Shown here one piece after another: positions 42,478-53,545 of a stretch of DNA of 64,000 nucleotides. The DNA lies in NCBI GenBank assembly GCA_963921195.1, contig OY992538.1:4774001-4838000 (forward strand). The letters run 5' to 3'. Source of the DNA: Pegoplata infirma. Lineage: Eukaryota > Arthropoda > Insecta > Diptera > Anthomyiidae. Made by a program: the position numbers and the translations under genes. The notes beneath the pieces were generated by a model that worked only from the letters and a program-made list of their open reading frames with translations, was not told where the DNA came from and searched no databases. Each line of letters starts with the position of its first letter. Position 1 is the stretch's first letter.

Positions 42478-43799
42478 TGGGGCTATTCTAAAATTTTATT
42501 ATTATAATAAGTGCTATTATTAGCAACCCAGAATTTTATTATAGATACCAAAAATTTCAACTCTAAAAAAAGCTTTATCAACTTTTTGTTGTTCTTAAAC
42601 AATTTAATTTGAAATTTGAATTTAGACAACAAAATTTTATAAGCACAATAGCTGTATGGGTAGGTGGGTGGTTTTGATATTTTGTTATTTTTGGAGGCAT
42701 GGGTTCAAATCCCACCAATTTCTAACAAATATTTTTTTTTTGCCTATTTTTATTTTTTTTTTATTACAAATATTATAATGCAGTTTTTTTTAATTTTTAA
42801 ATTTCGCAATTTTTAAAAGATGCAAAAAAATTGATTTTTGCATCTTTTTTTTCTGAAATTATTATTATTGTATGGTTTTAATTGGCTATTTCTCTCGCAA
42901 AAAAAACATTATAATTGTCTTTAGAGGAAAAAAAAATATATTTTTTTTTAACTACACTTTTTTGCATGCAAAAAAAATTGCAATAATTTTTGTAATAATA
43001 TGTTTCTTATTTTTGACTACAATAATGCGTATTTTGACAAATTGCGAAAAAAATACGGAATTTTGATGAAAACAAAATGTTGGTTTCTTGTTATAAATGA
43101 AAAAAATATTGTTATAGATGACAAAACTTGTTATAGACTGAAAAGTACATAACAATATTTTGTCATCTATAACAATATTTTTTTCATTTATAACAAGAAA
43201 CCAACATTTTGTTTTCTTCAAAATTTCGTATTTTTTCGCAATTTGTCAAAATACGCATTATTGTAGTCAAAAATAAGAAACATATTATTACAAAAATTAT
43301 TGCAATTTTTTTTGCATGCAAAAAAGTGTAGGTAAAAAAAATATTATTTTTTTTTTTCCTCTAAAGACAATTATAATGTTTTTTGCGAGAGAAATAGCCA
43401 ATTAAAACCATACAATAATAATAATTTCAGAAAAAAAGATGCAAAAATCAATTTTTTTTACATCTTTTAAAAATTGCGAAATTTAAAAATAAAAAAAAAA
43501 CCTGCATTATAATATTTGTAATAAAAAAAAATAAAAATTGGCAAAAAAAAATATTTGTTAGAAATGGGTGGAATTTGAACCCATGCCCCCAAAAATAACA
43601 AAATATCAAAACCACCCACCTACCCATACAGCTATTGTGCTTATAAAATTTTGTTGTCTAAATTCAAATTTCAAATTAAATTGTTTTAGAACAACAAAAA
43701 GTTGATAAAGCTTTTTTTAGAGTTTTTGGTATCTATAATAAAATTCTGGGTTGCTAATAATAGCACTTATTATAATAATAAAATTTTAGAATAGCCCCA
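42478..43799. mobile_element. 1322-bp near-perfect snap-back element, TTA duplication
   Basis: The ends TGGGGCTATTCTAAAA and the inverse are flanked by TTA (42475-42477, 43800-43802). Arms of about 640 bp pair almost base for base around a centre near 43139. Each arm has a tRNA-like segment with B box GGGTTCAAATCCC (42701-42713; a one-base-altered inverse near 43580) and an A-box-like GGGTAGGTGGG about 45 bp upstream. TSD and TIR relate it to the element at 1143-2341. ORFs over it are arm artefacts. A transcript would fold into a long double-stranded hairpin. Confidence 0.85.
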
Positions 43800-43849
43800 T
43801 TAGTATGAAAATAAAGTTTTGAAAAATAAGACTTTTTATGTAAAATTGT

Positions 43850-44224
43850 ATGGGTCTATTCACAATTGTGAGTGGATATGACTGTCATAAGCCAATATTT
43901 TTTTTTAAACATACCTACCCCCTATCACCACTAACCAACAAGGAAGATCTTTCATAGGGCACCCATCGATTGTCCTGAAACTTGCATATGGCAAAGAGGG
44001 GAGGAAAATAAGAGTTACCTGTTTTTCGTAGCTGCCCAATCTCACAATTTATGTGGTCAAAGGGGAGGGGGAAAAACGGGATTTTTTTCGTTTTTTGACG
44101 ATTTTTCACATTTCTTCAGAAGAAACTATATGAACTTTTTATACAGATCAAAAGGTTTTTTGATGGCCTATCCAATGGCGTAACGGCCGTTACCAAATTC
44201 GGCTTCGTTAAGCTCCTATTTTCT
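43850..44224. repeat. Second copy of the 15.98-16.72 kb repeat
   Basis: CCTACCCCCTATCACC then GGAAGATCTTTCATAGGGCAC, AAATAAGAGTTACC and CAGATCAAAAGGTTTTTTGA parallel 15998-16385. Class unknown. Confidence 0.5.
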
Positions 44225-44530
44225 GCAATTGATCAGTTTTGAATTACAATTAATATTTTTGAATAACAAATGATATTTTTCGAATTACAATTGATCTTTT
44301 ACGAATTACAAATGATCTTTATACAATTAAAATCTTCGAATTACAATTGATATTTTTCGAATTAAAATTATTTTTTTTCGAATTACAATTGATCTTTTTT
44401 AAATGACAATATTTGAATTACAACTGGAATTTTAGAATGCCATGTAAATCTTTAAATTACAATTCAAATGAATTCTTCATATTACAAGTAGAATCTTCGA
44501 ATTACAATTGATCTTTTTCGTATTAAATCT
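44225..44530 (-). repeat. TAATTCGAAAA array, right (inverted)
   Basis: About eleven units around CGAATTACAATTGATCTTTT with 20-28 bp spacing, better preserved than the left array. Confidence 0.75.
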
Positions 44531-44542
44531 GCGAATGGTGTA

Positions 44543-45987
44543 TACAAATATGCAGACATATGAATAGAAAAAAATAAAAAAAAGTTTTAAAAAACTAAGA
44601 ATCAATTACGAATTTATTAGGCTTTGATATGGCAGATAACGTTATAAAATCTATTTACAAAATAAAAATCACTTCACGCACTGTTATTTAGTTATTCCAA
44701 AATGCCAAATATCCCAAAACAAAAACAACGCAACAAAAAAAAAACATGATTGCCACAAAATGTGGCACAAAACTATCATGATGCAGCCAGGCAGCCCAGC
44801 TAGCAAGCTAGCCAGTTAGTGGCTGTTTTAGTTTTAGTTTTTTGTTTTTGTGTGGATGTCTTACCAAATAACTGGATTAGTTAACTGATATGTATTTGGC
44901 TATCTTTGTTGCTTTTTATCTTATGTATGTTGCTATCAGTTTGTAAGTTTGTATTTGTATGTACGGGGCATAAACGATGTTTGTTGCAAAGATCAAGAGC
45001 AAATGAAAAGCGTGAAATTTAAATTCCAACACTTTATCGTACAACACAAAACAGCCGTTTTTTTTCTGAATCTGTTGTTGTTGTTGTCTTACGCTTATTT
45101 TTTACTTTGTTGTTGTAGTAATTTCACTTTGCGGTTTTAGAAAAAAAAGAGACAAGGACAAGTGACACCTAACAAGACACGGCAATGCAACAAGCATCCT
45201 GTGTTCGTACCGAAATGTATTAATGAAAAAAATATATAAAAAAAATTAACAATTTTTCGATGTTTTTAAACGATAACAAGGTATGCCATGAACATAAAAA
45301 GTAATTTTGTAGGGATGTTTTGTTTTTTTTTTGAAAAACCTTCATGAATGACTTTAGTTGTCAGTCACATTCAACAAATATCAACCTTATTCTATCAAAC
45401 TTTAAAACATCACACAGGAAAATATAACACTGTTTTTCAGATATTCACAAATGAATGCTATTTGGAAGACCTTACTGTATCTTCGAACTACAGTACTTGA
45501 GTAGTATGTTCACAGAGTTGCATTTGATGTGTGTAAGTATTAGTGACAGCACACAAAGTAACTTTTGACGTTTCCTACAAAACGTAACAAATAACAAAAA
45601 TACATACACAAAATCTCCCACGTACAGGCACACATACAATAGACAGCGATGATAATTCTGTACTAAAAAAAGTACGCAATTAGCACCATTGTTTGCATAC
45701 TAGTCTGTACTGTGCTTCGAACAAAGCGTGTCTAAATATGCTTAATTAGGGTGGTATAGTGTTGCATGAGATTTTAAGCAGCAAGATTTAGAAAAAAAAT
45801 TAATTAGCTAAAAAATGGAGGAGGTCGTATAGGATTGAGTTGGGAACGAAGCTGGGGAAATCCACAAAAAGCCCCATAACTCCCCTGGACTTGCCCCTAG
45901 AGGGGTCTAATGTAAGACTAACCCCCATTATTTTTTCCCCCTGAAAATTCCTATACACTCAAAATAATACATTAGTAGATTTACTAA
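44543..45987. other. Intronic island without clear repeat partners
   Basis: Includes CAGCCAGGCAGCCCAGCTAGC (44788) and TTGTTGTTGTTGTC runs. From about 45780 to 45960 AAGCCCCATAACTCCCCTGGA relates to 47755-47770 (satellite-like family). No exon found. Confidence 0.4.
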
Positions 45988-46741
45988 TTATACCCTACAC
46001 CACACTGTGGTACAGGATATAATGAGTTTGTGCTGATGTTTGTAACTACCCGAAATATTGGTCCTAAACCCATATTTAAGTATACCGATCGACTCAGAAT
46101 CACTTTTTGATTCGATTTAGATTTAGGTAAAAGTGTTTTGTCTTCACCAATCACCATTCTGAATTTTTAAGAAATCGGAACAGTTTTTCTTGTAGCTCCC
46201 ATACAAACCACCTTCCCGATTTTCACATAAATCGCTCAATTTTCATGAAAATAAAAAATATTAAATTAAAATTGTGTTTGTGTGTGTTTAACGCGTACTT
46301 TCCCAGCAAAACTTTGGTAATGGGTGGTGATTATATAACACATTACCAGGTAATGTATATACCTTATTTGTAGCATTATTCTAGGATGTCTTACCAAACA
46401 TTTGTTCCACATCCTATACCTTATTTTATACCTTATTTGGTAATCTAAGTTTTGCTGGGTTAATAACCTAATCAAATCTGATTATAATCGGACCATTTTT
46501 GGACTTAGACTTAGGCCCCATATGAAACTTTCACCGATATTCAGTTAAATCGGTTTATTGGCCACAAATAGAAGCCTATTTCACTACAATTTGGTTTGTG
46601 AGTGTTTTTCGCACTTATAAAAGATTTGACAAAAGGTAGATCCAGTCGGTCCATTTTCGAACTTGGGACCTATTTCCGGGAAACACTGGTGTGGGGTATT
46701 ACATGATCGGTCTTGACCGACAATAACTTTCTTACTTGTTT
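45988..46741 (-). mobile_element. E4-family repeat, near complete, with MITE inside
   Basis: Begins ATACCCTACACCACACTG and ends ATTACATGATCGGTCTTGAC with AACTTTCTTACTTGTTTTT, the reverse of the end at 27009. The interior is collinear with 40650-41235. A 158-bp MITE interrupts it at 46302. Confidence 0.6.
46302..46459. mobile_element. CCCAGCA-TIR MITE, 158-bp copy, TT duplication
   Basis: The ends are CCCAGCAAAACTTTGG and CTAAGTTTTGCTGGG, with TT on both sides. The uninterrupted counterpart at 41045-41065 (AACGCGTATTTAAGC) shows the empty site. Interior words (ATTACCAGGTAATG, ACCTTATTTGGTAATC) are shared with 22798-23512. Confidence 0.8.
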
Positions 46742-48660
46742 TTTTTTTCTAATGCTAGTAAGCTAACCTTGAGCAAATTATTAGTTGAGATTAGCATGTT
46801 AGCAAAAATATCTTGTAAACTTAATTTAGCGCATTAGCAATTTAAAAAAAAATTTGAACTAATTTTTTTGCTAAATTTAAAATTGAGTTGACCAAATTTT
46901 TACAAGCTTTTTTGCTAATACTAGCAAATATAAATTGTAATTTTTTTAAGAAAACTTAAAATGGCGCTATCTCGGAAACTAAGCCAGATAGAGCAAAATA
47001 GAGGCCATTTTTGGTTCTCGGGCTTAATTTTACGATAGATGTGTTCGGAAAAATAAATTTGCAATTCGGTGGGTTCTACATGCAATATTTGTTGGCAAAA
47101 TGAACATTTTTCAAATAACGTAAAAAAATTGCAAATCAAAATAAACGTTAAACAAGTCTCAAAAATCGAATAATAATCGTAAAGCTTTCTTAAAAGCGTA
47201 TTTTGTAGAATAAATCGATACAAAAAATTCGAAATTCGAATTTTGGAAAAATGTTCACTCGTTCGGGAGATATTGCATGTGAAAGCTTTAAGTTTGGTTA
47301 GTATCTCCGCTAGAGGGCGCAGTAGACCAACGAAATCAACAAAAAGTTTTTACTTAGCAAAGATCTACATTTTTACAAATATTGGTCAAGAAGCATTAAT
47401 TTTCCATAGACTTTAAATAAATAAATAAAAAAAATTCTAGCCAAAAAAGTCCGTAGTGAAAGGGTTAAGAAAAAATAAAAAAATATATGCAGCCCACCCT
47501 AAGGGTTGAAGATAGCTGGTAGGTATGTTCTAAGAAAATGGAGTTAAAAAAATATTGGGGGTCCTAAATTTGACTCATCTAGGGTCACTTCTAGGACAGC
47601 TAGATTGGTAGGAGCAAATATTTTTTAAAATTGAACCTTTGTATAAGAGTCCTCTTAGGGAGTAGAGACAGGGCTTAGGTATGTTTGGCAAAAGTGTTTG
47701 GGAGGAAAAATTAATGCGGTAGGTCTCACATTTGACACCTCTAAGGGCAAGTCCAGGGGAGTTATGACGCTTTTTGTGGATTACACACCCTTTCACGCCC
47801 ACACGCAGAGAAGAGATATGATTGTGGCAAATTTTCAATCATAATATGACGCTTTTAAATTATGGTTGAGACAATAATATCTCTCCTCTGAGTGCAACTT
47901 TGACCCTGATGAGTGACCCCTAGATCCTATCCGACCTGCCCCATTTTTTGGCTCATGCATTTTTTTTACGAACCTCACAAAATTAGCGGTTCTAGCGAGT
48001 CGAAATCGAAAACTCGTGCAATATCCCATCCCTAATGCTTAACCCTCTAATGCCAAAATAATATCTGGTGAGAAATATTCAACCACTGTTATGTTGCTTC
48101 CAACAAATATTACTTGATTTCACATCTCCTCCTCCATTGGATCTCCTAATTCCAAAACTGCAATCCATATTTCTAGCATGCTCCGTTTTCGAGATATTCG
48201 CGTTCGAGATTTTCCCGTGGAAAAATTTTCAACGCGAATATTTCGAAAACTAAACATGTTAGAAAAATTTGGAATGCAGATTTGGTATCAGTAGGTCCAT
48301 TTTATATGAAATCAAGTCATATTTTTGGAAGAATCTGTTACAGTGGACCACCAAAAGTGCGAAATTATTAGTTTTTTGACTTTTTAACAGCGAATATCTC
48401 AAATACGGTACGTGCTAGAAAAAATTGCTTTAAGAGGGGTGTGATCTAAGGAAGTAAAGGTAGGGGGCAGGTATGTTCTAAAAAAAGTTGGGGAGAAAAA
48501 TTGTAAGGTCGGCCTTACATTTTACCCCTCTAGAAGGCATTATTAATGCGGTAGCAGCAGATTTAATACAATAAGTTTTTAAAAAATTAAAAAATTCTGC
48601 CACCTTTGGGATTGAAGATTAGGGTGCCGAGGTATTTAAAGTTGTTAACCCTTTCGAACG
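46742..48660. repeat. Dispersed repeat remnants
   Basis: 46745-46930 holds GCTAATRCTAGCAA words; 47490-47790 and 48430-48600 carry the same degenerate units as 9255-9765 (TCTTAGGGAGTAGAGACAGG, GGTATGTTCTAAAAAAA). Between them, 47790-48430 includes ATTCGCGTTCGAGATTTTCC and its near-inverse AAAATTTTCAACGCGAATA (48198-48242). No gene was recognised. Confidence 0.4.
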
Positions 48661-49101
48661 TGTAGTCATTTAGCGTAATCGATTGTCATATATTTACTTG
48701 TTGCCTGTTTCACCACCTAAAAACTTCCCAAAAAATTTCGTGAAACCTCGTTGCATGTTTCCAAATCTTGTGAAGCAGAGAAAACTCACCTCATGGATTC
48801 TCTAGTTATTTAATTCTATGCTACAAGACTTTAATACAAAATAAAGAAGTGCAAAACTTCAATCCAAGTCCAAGTACATTTTAAATATTTCACTTTTTGT
48901 TTTTTTGATTGCATAAGTTTAGCCGAAGAGGAGAAAACAAATTATCATTATTTGATTGCAGTGTCTTAAAAAAGTTATTAAAGTCGCAACATATTGTAAC
49001 CACCTTTATGTATTTAATTTGAGGTCATCAATAAAGTTTTTTTAAAGTTAAAAGTCAATGAAATCTTACATAACATGCATTTCTTTTGACAAATGCATGC
49101 A
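48661..49101. other. Intronic DNA without repeat partners
   Basis: Ordinary composition; no gene or element seen. Confidence 0.3.
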
Positions 49102-49103
49102 TA

Positions 49104-49322
49104 CCCAGCAAAATTTTTTAGACAAGTAATGAAAAGTAATTTAATAAAATTGGATAAACAATTCCCTGCTTTCTTCTAACATGTATTAATTACAGTTTCA
49201 AATGATGTTCTTAAAAAAATGCATTCTTAACAAAATGTAAATAGAATTTGATATTATCCATTATCAAATTCTATTTACATTTTGTTAAGAATGCATTTTT
49301 TTAAGAACATCATTTTGCTGGG
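49104..49322. mobile_element. CCCAGCA-TIR MITE, 219-bp copy, TA duplication
   Basis: CCCAGCAAAAT and its inverse are flanked by TA (49102-49103, 49323-49324). The right half is a perfect-looking hairpin: GATGTTCTTAAAAAAATGCA ... TTTGATA (49204-49255) and its complement up to 49312. Confidence 0.8.
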
Positions 49323-49324
49323 TA

Positions 49325-49959
49325 TGCTTCTTCTTTCTAAATATATTATTATTTTACGATTCTTTTGCATGCAGTTTAACATCTCATAAATTTTTAATTA
49401 TTGCCCATTAAATTTAGACTTTGAGGGTCTGCTGTTACAATAAAAATAATAAAAAAAAAACATACAAAATGTAAGAAATCCAAAGTTGCCGATAATATTG
49501 AGCTGTAATATTGAAACAATGTTGTTGCAGATAATGATCATTATAACACCGAGGAAGGGGGGAAAAACACAATAGTGTAATAAGTGTATGGGCGTATAAT
49601 AAACGATTAATTGCCACCTAAAAAACACTCACACACATATACACTAAAAAAAGCTTAAATTTTGTGCATTGTGAATAAAAAGAGAATTATAGCAGGGAAA
49701 TTGAAATTACTTTAAAAATACAATTTTATAGCATAATACTCGTAATGTAATGGTATTGTAAAATTTAAACTGAATTCACAAAAAAAAAAATCTCATGCCA
49801 TTGTGGTGTAAACATTTTTTTCTGGTGGATGTTATATACACACACTCATATACTTACAACTTGTGCAGAAGTTCTCAAACTATGGAAGAATTTACCATAA
49901 TATTTGAAATAAAAACTACAGAACATTTAAAAAAATTTAATTAACGTACAAAATTAAAA
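49325..49959. other. Intronic DNA without repeat partners
   Basis: No gene or repeat copy seen. Overlapping minus-strand ORFs (49398-49628) are hydrophobic and Y/F-rich from AT-rich DNA, without family resemblance. Confidence 0.3.
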
Positions 49960-50430
49960 AAAAAAAAAAAAAAACTCAGTGAAGAAAAATTACCTCGAGC
50001 TAAAATAAATCTACTCACAATAAAATTCATAAAGTTTAGGCAACTATTTTAAAAATCACAAGAAAAGTAAGAAATGTTATGGTCACTTTTAGAAAAGTTT
50101 TGTAAAGTTCGGTAAAGCTTAGAAAAATTTAGAAAAATTAAGAAAACTTTAAAAAATTAGGAATTTTTCGAAAAAAAAATAATCTTGACAATGGGATCTG
50201 ACAAATCTCGAAACACGTGTCGATTAAGTCTTGCAAAAAATGACCAACATAAATAAATTTAAAACATAAAAATATTTTTTTTTTTAAATATTCTATGAGA
50301 ATATCATAGTTTTAATTAGTAAAGGAAATAATGACCTCGAGCTTGAATAAACCTAATCAAAATATAATATTTTAAAGGTCGAATAAAACTATTTTTATTT
50401 TTTAATAAAAATAAATCAGAATAAAAAAAA
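49960..50430 (+). mobile_element. Penelope/retrozyme-like fragments with decayed hammerhead
   Basis: A first piece ends ACCTCGAGCTAAAATAAAT (49992-50010). In a second, ATCTGACAAATCT then CGAAACACGTGTCG (50197-50223) has the layout GAAA plus a 2-bp stem III (AC/GT over ACGT) plus C, as in the motif at 10363, but stem II is lost and the core is mutated. It continues to GACCTCGAGCTTGAATAAAC and the shared AAACTATTTTTATTTTTTAATA tail. Confidence 0.5.
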
Positions 50431-50670
50431 TTCATTTGCCATTCCCAGCAAACCGTATTAAAATATAGGTCGAGGACCCCATTAAGTTTATACATTATTG
50501 ATCCATTTCTAAGACACTCTAGCTATACACATCCATCTATATGTCTGTGGAAAGTAACATGCAGTCCAAACCTAGATGAGCTGTTAGTTTGGTAAATGAG
50601 TGTATTACTTAAGAGCAAAACAGAGAGTATTAAAGATTCGGCACAGAATCTCACTTGGTTTTTGTACATT
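50431..50670 (-). repeat. E2-family fragment
   Basis: GGTCGAGGACCCCATTAAG, CATTATTGATCCATTTCTAAG and ATTAAAGATTCGGCACAG correspond to E2 ends and interior, with the middle deleted. Confidence 0.45.
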
Positions 50671-51724
50671 TGTTAAACAAACGGGACATTTTTATGTCTA
50701 AAGTTTATACTTGATGAAAAAGTAGTTTTGGTGAAAAAATTTTGCCAAAAACAAATTTTTTTGGATGAAAAAACCTTTTTAATTAAGAAATAAATTTTTG
50801 ATAACAAAAATTTTCGGTAACAAAAATTTATATAAAAAAATTGAATGAATTTTTTTTTTTTTTTCAAAAATAAGTATGTTACGATTTATTCACCAGCTGG
50901 TGAAAAACTTTTTTATTCACAATCAGGTAAATTATTTTCTAAGTAGCTAATGGAAGTTAAACTCCTTTTTGGTTTTAACCCATTTCGATCCCGTGGTCGA
51001 TTTTTCGAACAGTAGAGATCACTTTTTCCAAAAAAATATTTAGGGTAGAGAGGCGCACACTAACCACTTTTTTTGAAGTGCTGTAAAACCTTAACCAGTA
51101 GACTTTTTCCTAAATTTCTTTTGATTTAAGAAGCTACATATTTTAGATTTGAAATGTATACTCCAAATGGATTTTACCTGTTTGGCTTCTATTATTTTTT
51201 TTTTTTAATTTTTAAAGCAACCCAAATCGGCGAAGCTGCCCCATTCATGGGGCACATGCGCCAAGAGGGTGGGTCCCAATAGTCAAAAAGTTAAATTTCT
51301 AGAAATTCGTTAACAATATCAGTTTTTGGAAGAATTATTATTAAAAACATGATTTTATTAAAAAAAATAATTTTATTGGAAAAAACCAAAAAATGTACAA
51401 CTCGTGGGGTACATTCGCCAACTTCATGAAGTACATACGTCATAGGCGAATCAACCCCATCGGGTACCATTTTAAGGGGCGTATGTATCCCATGGGGTAC
51501 ATTCGCCGCCATAACAGCCCCATTCTCAACCTGGCGAATGTGCCCCAGAAGCAGGCTGAGTGCCTGCTATATAAAAATTTTGAAAAGTCCTACTAAGGGT
51601 TAATAATGGGAAAATACAACTCTGTTAAAAGTTGAGATTGATTAAGTTTCTACCAAATGAATACAACACGAATGATGGTGAATACGGGTTATTCAACATA
51701 AAAAGAAGTAATTCCGATATTCAA
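50671..51724. other. Intronic DNA with four GGGGYACATKCGCC words
   Basis: Besides AT-rich filler, 51235-51560 is unusually G+C-rich and holds GGGGCACATGCGCC (51250), GGGGTACATTCGCC (51406 and 51494) and the inverse GGCGAATGTGCCCC (51532), with further half-words (TAGGCGAATCAACCCCAT). The ORFs across it read these words in frame but show no domain. Nature unknown; possibly the binding-site array of an old element. Confidence 0.45.
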
Positions 51725-51972
51725 TTTGTTCAAAAGTTTCATTTAAATGACTAATTTTAATCTGACACACATTAAGTGTGTGTCAATCGAAGAAATGCTG
51801 ATGATGGAAGGGTGGCATCTTCCGAAAGCTGTCTACATCTTCACTTAGCCTGTGTTGTCACTTGATTTTTTTAAAATTTTCTCATTGTACACAATTATTT
51901 TTTCTCAGAAATAATTAATATGGACTCAAACCGAACTAAATAAAAATTCAGTTAAAAAATTAGATAACTTCA
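51725..51972 (+). mobile_element. Short hammerhead-bearing retroelement, copy 2
   Basis: Closely similar to 25925-26160 over the full length, including TTAAGTGTGTGTCAATCG, AGCCTGTGTTGTCACTTG and GGACTCAAACCGAACTAAAT. The flanks differ between the copies, so the shared unit is about 235-245 bp. Confidence 0.65.
51789..51842 (+). ncRNA. Hammerhead ribozyme motif, best preserved of its pair
   Basis: Stem I: GAAG (51789-51792), AA bulge, ATG (51795-51797), pairing with CAT (51836-51838) and CTTC (51839-51842). Core CTGATGA (51798-51804), one extra T (51805), stem II GGAAG/CTTCC (51806-51810, 51819-51823) over an 8-base loop, GAAA (51824-51827), and stem III AG/CT (51827-51828 with 51833-51834) over CTGT. 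The cleavage base would be A at 51835 (CUA triplet). Its sister at 25979 retains the pairing in stems I and II. Confidence 0.65.
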
Positions 51973-53545
51973 AAAAAATGTCTGATAATTTTTAAGAATT
52001 CCAAACAATTAACTCTCTAATCGACAGGAGAACGGTTTCCTATTAAAAATTGGGAAAGATTCAACAAAATTGAATTCAGAATGCAAACACTTATTGAAAC
52101 TTGTTGAAATCTACACTTGATTGTTTGATGCAACTGCCAAAAATGTTGCGCAAAACAAAACTGTTGAGAACGGCTGATATAGTTGATGCAGAGTTAACGG
52201 TTTTGATTGTGTTGTGCAATTTCTTTTATTTTTTATGTAAAATTATTATTGTTATGCTCGCTTAGAGTGTGGGGACATTCATGCTAAGGAAGTTTTTTTT
52301 ATTTTTTTGTTGAATTGTGTTTTGTTTTTGATCGTGCCATTGGAAAGTCTTCTTATATTTCGTGTGTTTATGTCATCATGTCTATGCAAAAATGTTGCAA
52401 GTCTTACAAGAAAAAGAAAAAAATTATGTTTAAGCTGTTACTTTTGATGACGACAACGATGATGATGATGGCGATGGTGGTATATTCCATTTTTATCGCA
52501 TATTGGTATTGTTCTTTCATATAGGCTTGTAAGTTGTTCACCGATGAAAACAATTTTTTCTCGAAACATCAATTTATTTGTAGCGAAAATTTGACAGTAC
52601 AACATAACTTTAATTTACAATTGTTTTGAAATTTTTGTCTATTTATCGGAAATTATTAATGTTTACTGTGCCAACAACTTTTAAATGCTTCATTTTATTT
52701 CTGAATATAAAATTTCAGAATTTAAAAGCATGTTGCTCATTGTGTTGATGTGTGTTGCTGCAACATATACCTGGTTAATGTTACGAGTTTTTCACCAGCG
52801 ACCAGAATATTTAAGCTTTTGTAAAGCCAGTGTGATTTTTTTTTTTTTTTATATAGAGTTTGACAGATTTTCACGTGTAACCCGAGCAACTTACTAATGT
52901 TGCAACTTGCAAGTTATTTTAAGGTTTTCTTGTGCTTGCTGTGTTGTTGCTGTTGTTTATTATTATACTTTGTTTTTATCGTGTTGCAAGTGAAAGCTTT
53001 AGCTTTTTGTTGCCCAAAAACTAAAAAAAGAAGGTGTCAGTTTGAAAGAGAGTTGTTTGGGAGTTGAGAATATTTACAAAATGCTTGCATGCAAAAGTTA
53101 AATTTTATTTATGGTCAATTGTTTGCCTTTAGCTGGTTTTTATATGTGTTTATTAGCAAAATTAAAATACTAATGCTAGAAAATTATGATGATTTTTTTT
53201 TTTTTTTGGAAAATTTTAAGCAATTTTACCTAAAAGACAATGATACTAGGCAACAAACAGTTAAGCAAGTTATACCATGCAAACGTTTATTGACATAGCC
53301 TGGACAGCGACAAATTACATTTTCACAGAATCGTGGAAAGCATGATTAGGTTTTCTTCTTATTTTTATTTTTGACTGTATATACTTTACATACACATATG
53401 ATGTTACTGATGCTAGTTTTTTTGGGTGAGGAGTTTAAAGTACATGTAAGGCATTCCACTCTTACAGTGCCGCTGTAGACTAAAAACAATATTAAATGAC
53501 TGACTGACCTCCTGATTCATCACAACCCAGTCAAATCACCATAAC
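51973..53545. other. Intronic island without repeat partners
   Basis: No copies seen elsewhere. Contains (GAT)n/(GATGATGATG) at 52459-52475, TGTTGCTGTTG runs and GTTGCAACTTGCAAG. ORFs at 52315-52524 and 52685-53298 are Met/Phe/Cys-rich from AT-rich DNA and resemble no family. Candidate regulatory sequence. Confidence 0.4.

Larger units (their letters stand above)
38947..44540. mobile_element. 5.6 kb TA-flanked element with inverted subterminal arrays
   Basis: CACCATTTACAGATGTAATTCG-like left end and its inverse at the right (CGTATTAAATCTGCGAATGGTG) are flanked by TA (38945-38946, 44541-44542). Just inside each end lies an array of TAATTCGAAAAAKATCAATTG units, in opposite orientation (38960-39245; 44225-44530). 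The interior is a patchwork: E2 and E4 fragments, a purine microsatellite, a degenerate satellite and the 1.3 kb palindrome. No transposase was recognised. It could alternatively be two related arrays that happen to face each other, but the TIR and TA agreement favours one element. Confidence 0.55.

Noticed and set aside
42872..43221. ORFs within the 42.5-43.8 kb region
   Set aside because: They mirror each other across the palindrome and are low-complexity.
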